In this document: piece by piece, positions 62,512 to 64,000 of the stretch | How the letters are laid out: each line of letters starts with the position of its first letter | Position numbering within the stretch: the stretch's first letter is position 1 | From: Lachnospiraceae bacterium NK4A144 | GTDB taxonomy: Bacteria > Bacillota > Clostridia > Lachnospirales > Lachnospiraceae | Assembly (NCBI GenBank): GCA_000424365.1 | Contig: AUJT01000006.1 | Span: 1 to 64,000, forward strand | Reading direction: 5' to 3' | DNA: 64,000 bases | Notes under the pieces: generated by a model | Databases searched by the model: none | Seen by the model: only the letters and a program-made list of their open reading frames with translations | Told to the model about the DNA's origin: nothing | Program-made: the position numbers and the translations under genes

Positions 62512-63375
62512 ATGGCAGAACTTGGAAATCCCAGCAGCACGCTGGCGGTGATGAAAAAGCATGATTTTTCTGTTCGCAAAAAATACGGACAGAATTTTCT
62601 CATAGATGACAACATCCTTAGAAAGATCATCAGTGCATCGGGAGTAACAAAGGACGACTTTGTAGTAGAGATCGGCCCCGGTATCGGAACCATGACACAG
62701 TACCTCTGTGAAGCCGCCAGAGAAGTGGCAGCGGTGGAAATCGATGATAAGCTGATACCGGTTCTTGAGGATACATTGTCAGGATACGACAATGTAAGCG
62801 TGATCCATAATGATATTCTGAAAGTGGATATAGCGGAGCTTGCCCGTGAGAAGAATGACGGCAGACCGATAAAGGTTGTTGCAAATCTGCCATATTACAT
62901 CACGACTCCTATTATAATGGGGCTTTTGGAATCGAGGACGCCGATAGACAGCATAACTATCATGATCCAGAAGGAAGTGGCAGACCGCATGAAGTCTGAT
63001 CCGGGAAAGAAAACCTATGGTTCACTTTCACTGGCTGTTCAGTATTTTTCAGATATTGAGATAGTAGCGGAAGTGCCGCCCAGATGTTTCCTGCCGGCTC
63101 CTTCTGTCGGATCAACGGTGGTACACCTCGCAGTCCGCGAGAAGCCTGCTGTAGAAACAAAGGATGAGGAACTGCTCTTTAAACTTATAAGGGCGGCATT
63201 TAATCAGAGGAGAAAGACTCTCTCAAACAGTCTGAAAAATGCGCCGAACCTTGGATATACCAGAGAACAGGTACTGGAGGCAATCGAGAAACTCGGAGAA
63301 AAGCCAACGGTCCGGGGAGAAGAACTTTCGCTTGAGAAATTTGCACGTCTTGCCGACATTCTAGGAGAGATATAA
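62512..63375 (+). CDS. ksgA: 16S rRNA dimethyladenosine transferase
   Basis: The 287-residue RsmA/KsgA enzyme has KKYGQNFLIDDNILRKI, the SAM-binding VVEIGPGIGTMTQYL, the catalytic NLPYY, and AAFNQRRKTLSNSL. It dimethylates two adjacent adenines near the 3' end of 16S rRNA during 30S maturation. An AAAGGAAT ribosome site precedes the ATG, 18 bp after tatD. Confidence 0.96.
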   Translation: MAELGNPSSTLAVMKKHDFSVRKKYGQNFLIDDNILRKIISASGVTKDDFVVEIGPGIGTMTQYLCEAAREVAAVEIDDKLIPVLEDTLSGYDNVSVIHNDILKVDIAELAREKNDGRPIKVVANLPYYITTPIIMGLLESRTPIDSITIMIQKEVADRMKSDPGKKTYGSLSLAVQYFSDIEIVAEVPPRCFLPAPSVGSTVVHLAVREKPAVETKDEELLFKLIRAAFNQRRKTLSNSLKNAPNLGYTREQVLEAIEKLGEKPTVRGEELSLEKFARLADILGEI

Positions 63376-63417
63376 ATAATTCCTTGTAGATGGGTGAATT
63401 TTTGATAAAATTAAAAT

Positions 63418-63439
63418 GATGTAAGGGTCAAAAGGTCAA
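63418..63439 (+). repeat. Recurring GATGTAAGGGTCAAAAGG-type motif
   Basis: GATGTAAGGGTCAAAAGG then TCAA, the best match to the copy at 16379-16400. It follows ksgA. A small ACAGAGC/GCTCTGT hairpin (63497-63516) with TTTT lies downstream. Confidence 0.6.
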
Positions 63440-63541
63440 AAAATCGATTGTGCGGAGGGGGGCTTTGCACGTGAGGTATAAAGGGGTTAGATATCAACAG
63501 AGCGAAATGGCTCTGTGCTTTTGTCATACAGATTATTATAT

Positions 63542-63590
63542 GCTCGATGAGGCAGTCTGTTTTTTACAGACCGCTTTGTCGAGCTTTTTT
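63542..63590 (+). terminator. Terminator before the last gene
   Basis: GCTCGA and AGTCTGT pair with ACAGAC and TCGAGC, and T6 follows. Confidence 0.8.
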
Positions 63591-63624
63591 AACTCTATTT
63601 GTTCCGCATATGAGGTAATTTAAG

Positions 63625-64000
63625 GTGAAGACAAATTCGTATAGATCAGATACTATCCGACGGCACAGGTACATAACGATCATAGTGGGAACAGCGATCA
63701 ATGTTCTGCTTTATTACCTGACCAATAAAAATAATCTGCCGATTAATTTTGATATTGTCGGAACGATATGGGTTGTGGCGATCACAGGTCTGTTTCCGGG
63801 AGTGATGACGGCTGTGCTCACGAGTATTTTTTGCTCGTTCATCCGTGGCGTATCGTTTTATTTCGGGATTATTAATGTGCTGTTAGCGCTTTATACAGCA
63901 CACTTTATGTTGAAACGACCGCTTTCAAAACTAAATAACTTAATAACATATACAATTACAGTTTCGTCCATATGTGGGGGACTGAGTACGATCCTTCAAT
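63625..64000 (+). CDS. Membrane protein N-terminus (partial, runs off the right edge)
   Basis: The frame opens at a GTG (63625) after an in-frame TAA, with GAGGT 8 bp upstream, and stays open for 125 codons to the edge. The peptide has four to five hydrophobic segments (YITIIVGTAINVLLYYL, FDIVGTIWVVAITGLFPGVM, TAVLTSIFCSFIRG, FGIINVLLALYTAHF). The pattern resembles the ECF-S-like or MASE-type sensor found before SpoIIE, GGDEF or HD-GYP domains in Lachnospiraceae, but the output domain is outside the window. Confidence 0.6.
   Translation, partial: MKTNSYRSDTIRRHRYITIIVGTAINVLLYYLTNKNNLPINFDIVGTIWVVAITGLFPGVMTAVLTSIFCSFIRGVSFYFGIINVLLALYTAHFMLKRPLSKLNNLITYTITVSSICGGLSTILQ

Noticed and set aside
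1-64000. CRISPR arrays, tRNA/rRNA genes, transposases, prophage
   Set aside because: No regularly spaced repeats, cloverleaf sequences, transposase motifs or phage structural genes were recognised anywhere in the window.

Overview
The window looks like a chromosome segment of a low-to-mid GC Gram-positive anaerobe of the Lachnospiraceae type (Butyrivibrio/Pseudobutyrivibrio-like). This is inferred from strong AGGAGG ribosome sites, the many membrane GGDEF/EAL/HD-GYP signalling proteins, secreted proteins with Thr/Glu/Ala-rich linkers, DUF1002 and peptidase S11 proteins, a small SRP RNA with Firmicutes layout, and a folT THF riboswitch. No rRNA, tRNA, CRISPR array, transposase or prophage was seen.

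Layout. 0-6.4 kb: the start of larB and the whole of larC (nickel-pincer cofactor synthesis, minus strand) enclose a plus-strand pair, a PTS-EIIC/EAL fusion and a secreted transglutaminase-like protein. 6.4-15 kb: a GGDEF protein, a DacA-like carboxypeptidase, an M6-like metalloprotease, a zinc-ribbon/SPFH gene set resembling Bacillus ydjGHI, and trmL. 15-24.8 kb: a folT-folC operon behind a THF riboswitch, two tandem sensor-GGDEF paralogues, tcdA, metG and a lipase-like hydrolase. 24.8-30.7 kb: DUF1002, GNAT, an OmpR-type two-component system and an HD-GYP protein. 30.7-37.2 kb: SRP RNA and three secreted proteins, one a cysteine-protease homologue that has lost most of its catalytic residues. 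37.5-49 kb: a carbohydrate region with two LacI regulators, a P-loop kinase plus GH13_18 phosphorylase, and an ABC importer plus GH36 alpha-galactosidase. Together these read as raffinose/galactoside uptake, removal of galactose, and phosphorolysis of the sucrose core. 49-58 kb: secreted proteins, an M48 peptidase, and a small accessory patch (glycerate kinase remnant, HTH-AAA-PD-(D/E)XK protein, AbrB/RelE-type toxin-antitoxin pair), then an ABC-F protein. 58-64 kb: a second two-component system, a putative structured RNA, a type I holin-like toxin with an antisense RNA, tatD, ksgA, and the start of a membrane protein that runs off the end.

The main discovery is a family of ~145-bp palindromic elements with four copies (183-328, 10409-10553, 10640-10780 inverted, 58636-58780). 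They have GTTACTGTTCA-type terminal inverted repeats and 8-bp flanking direct repeats that are perfect at two copies and 7/8 at a third. Two internal hairpins vary between copies by compensatory changes. All copies lie between divergently transcribed genes. Other notable points are the unreported-looking type I toxin module, the riboswitch with a readable translational switch, a pseudo-protease, an EIIC-EAL sensor, and several other unexplained intergenic inverted repeats.
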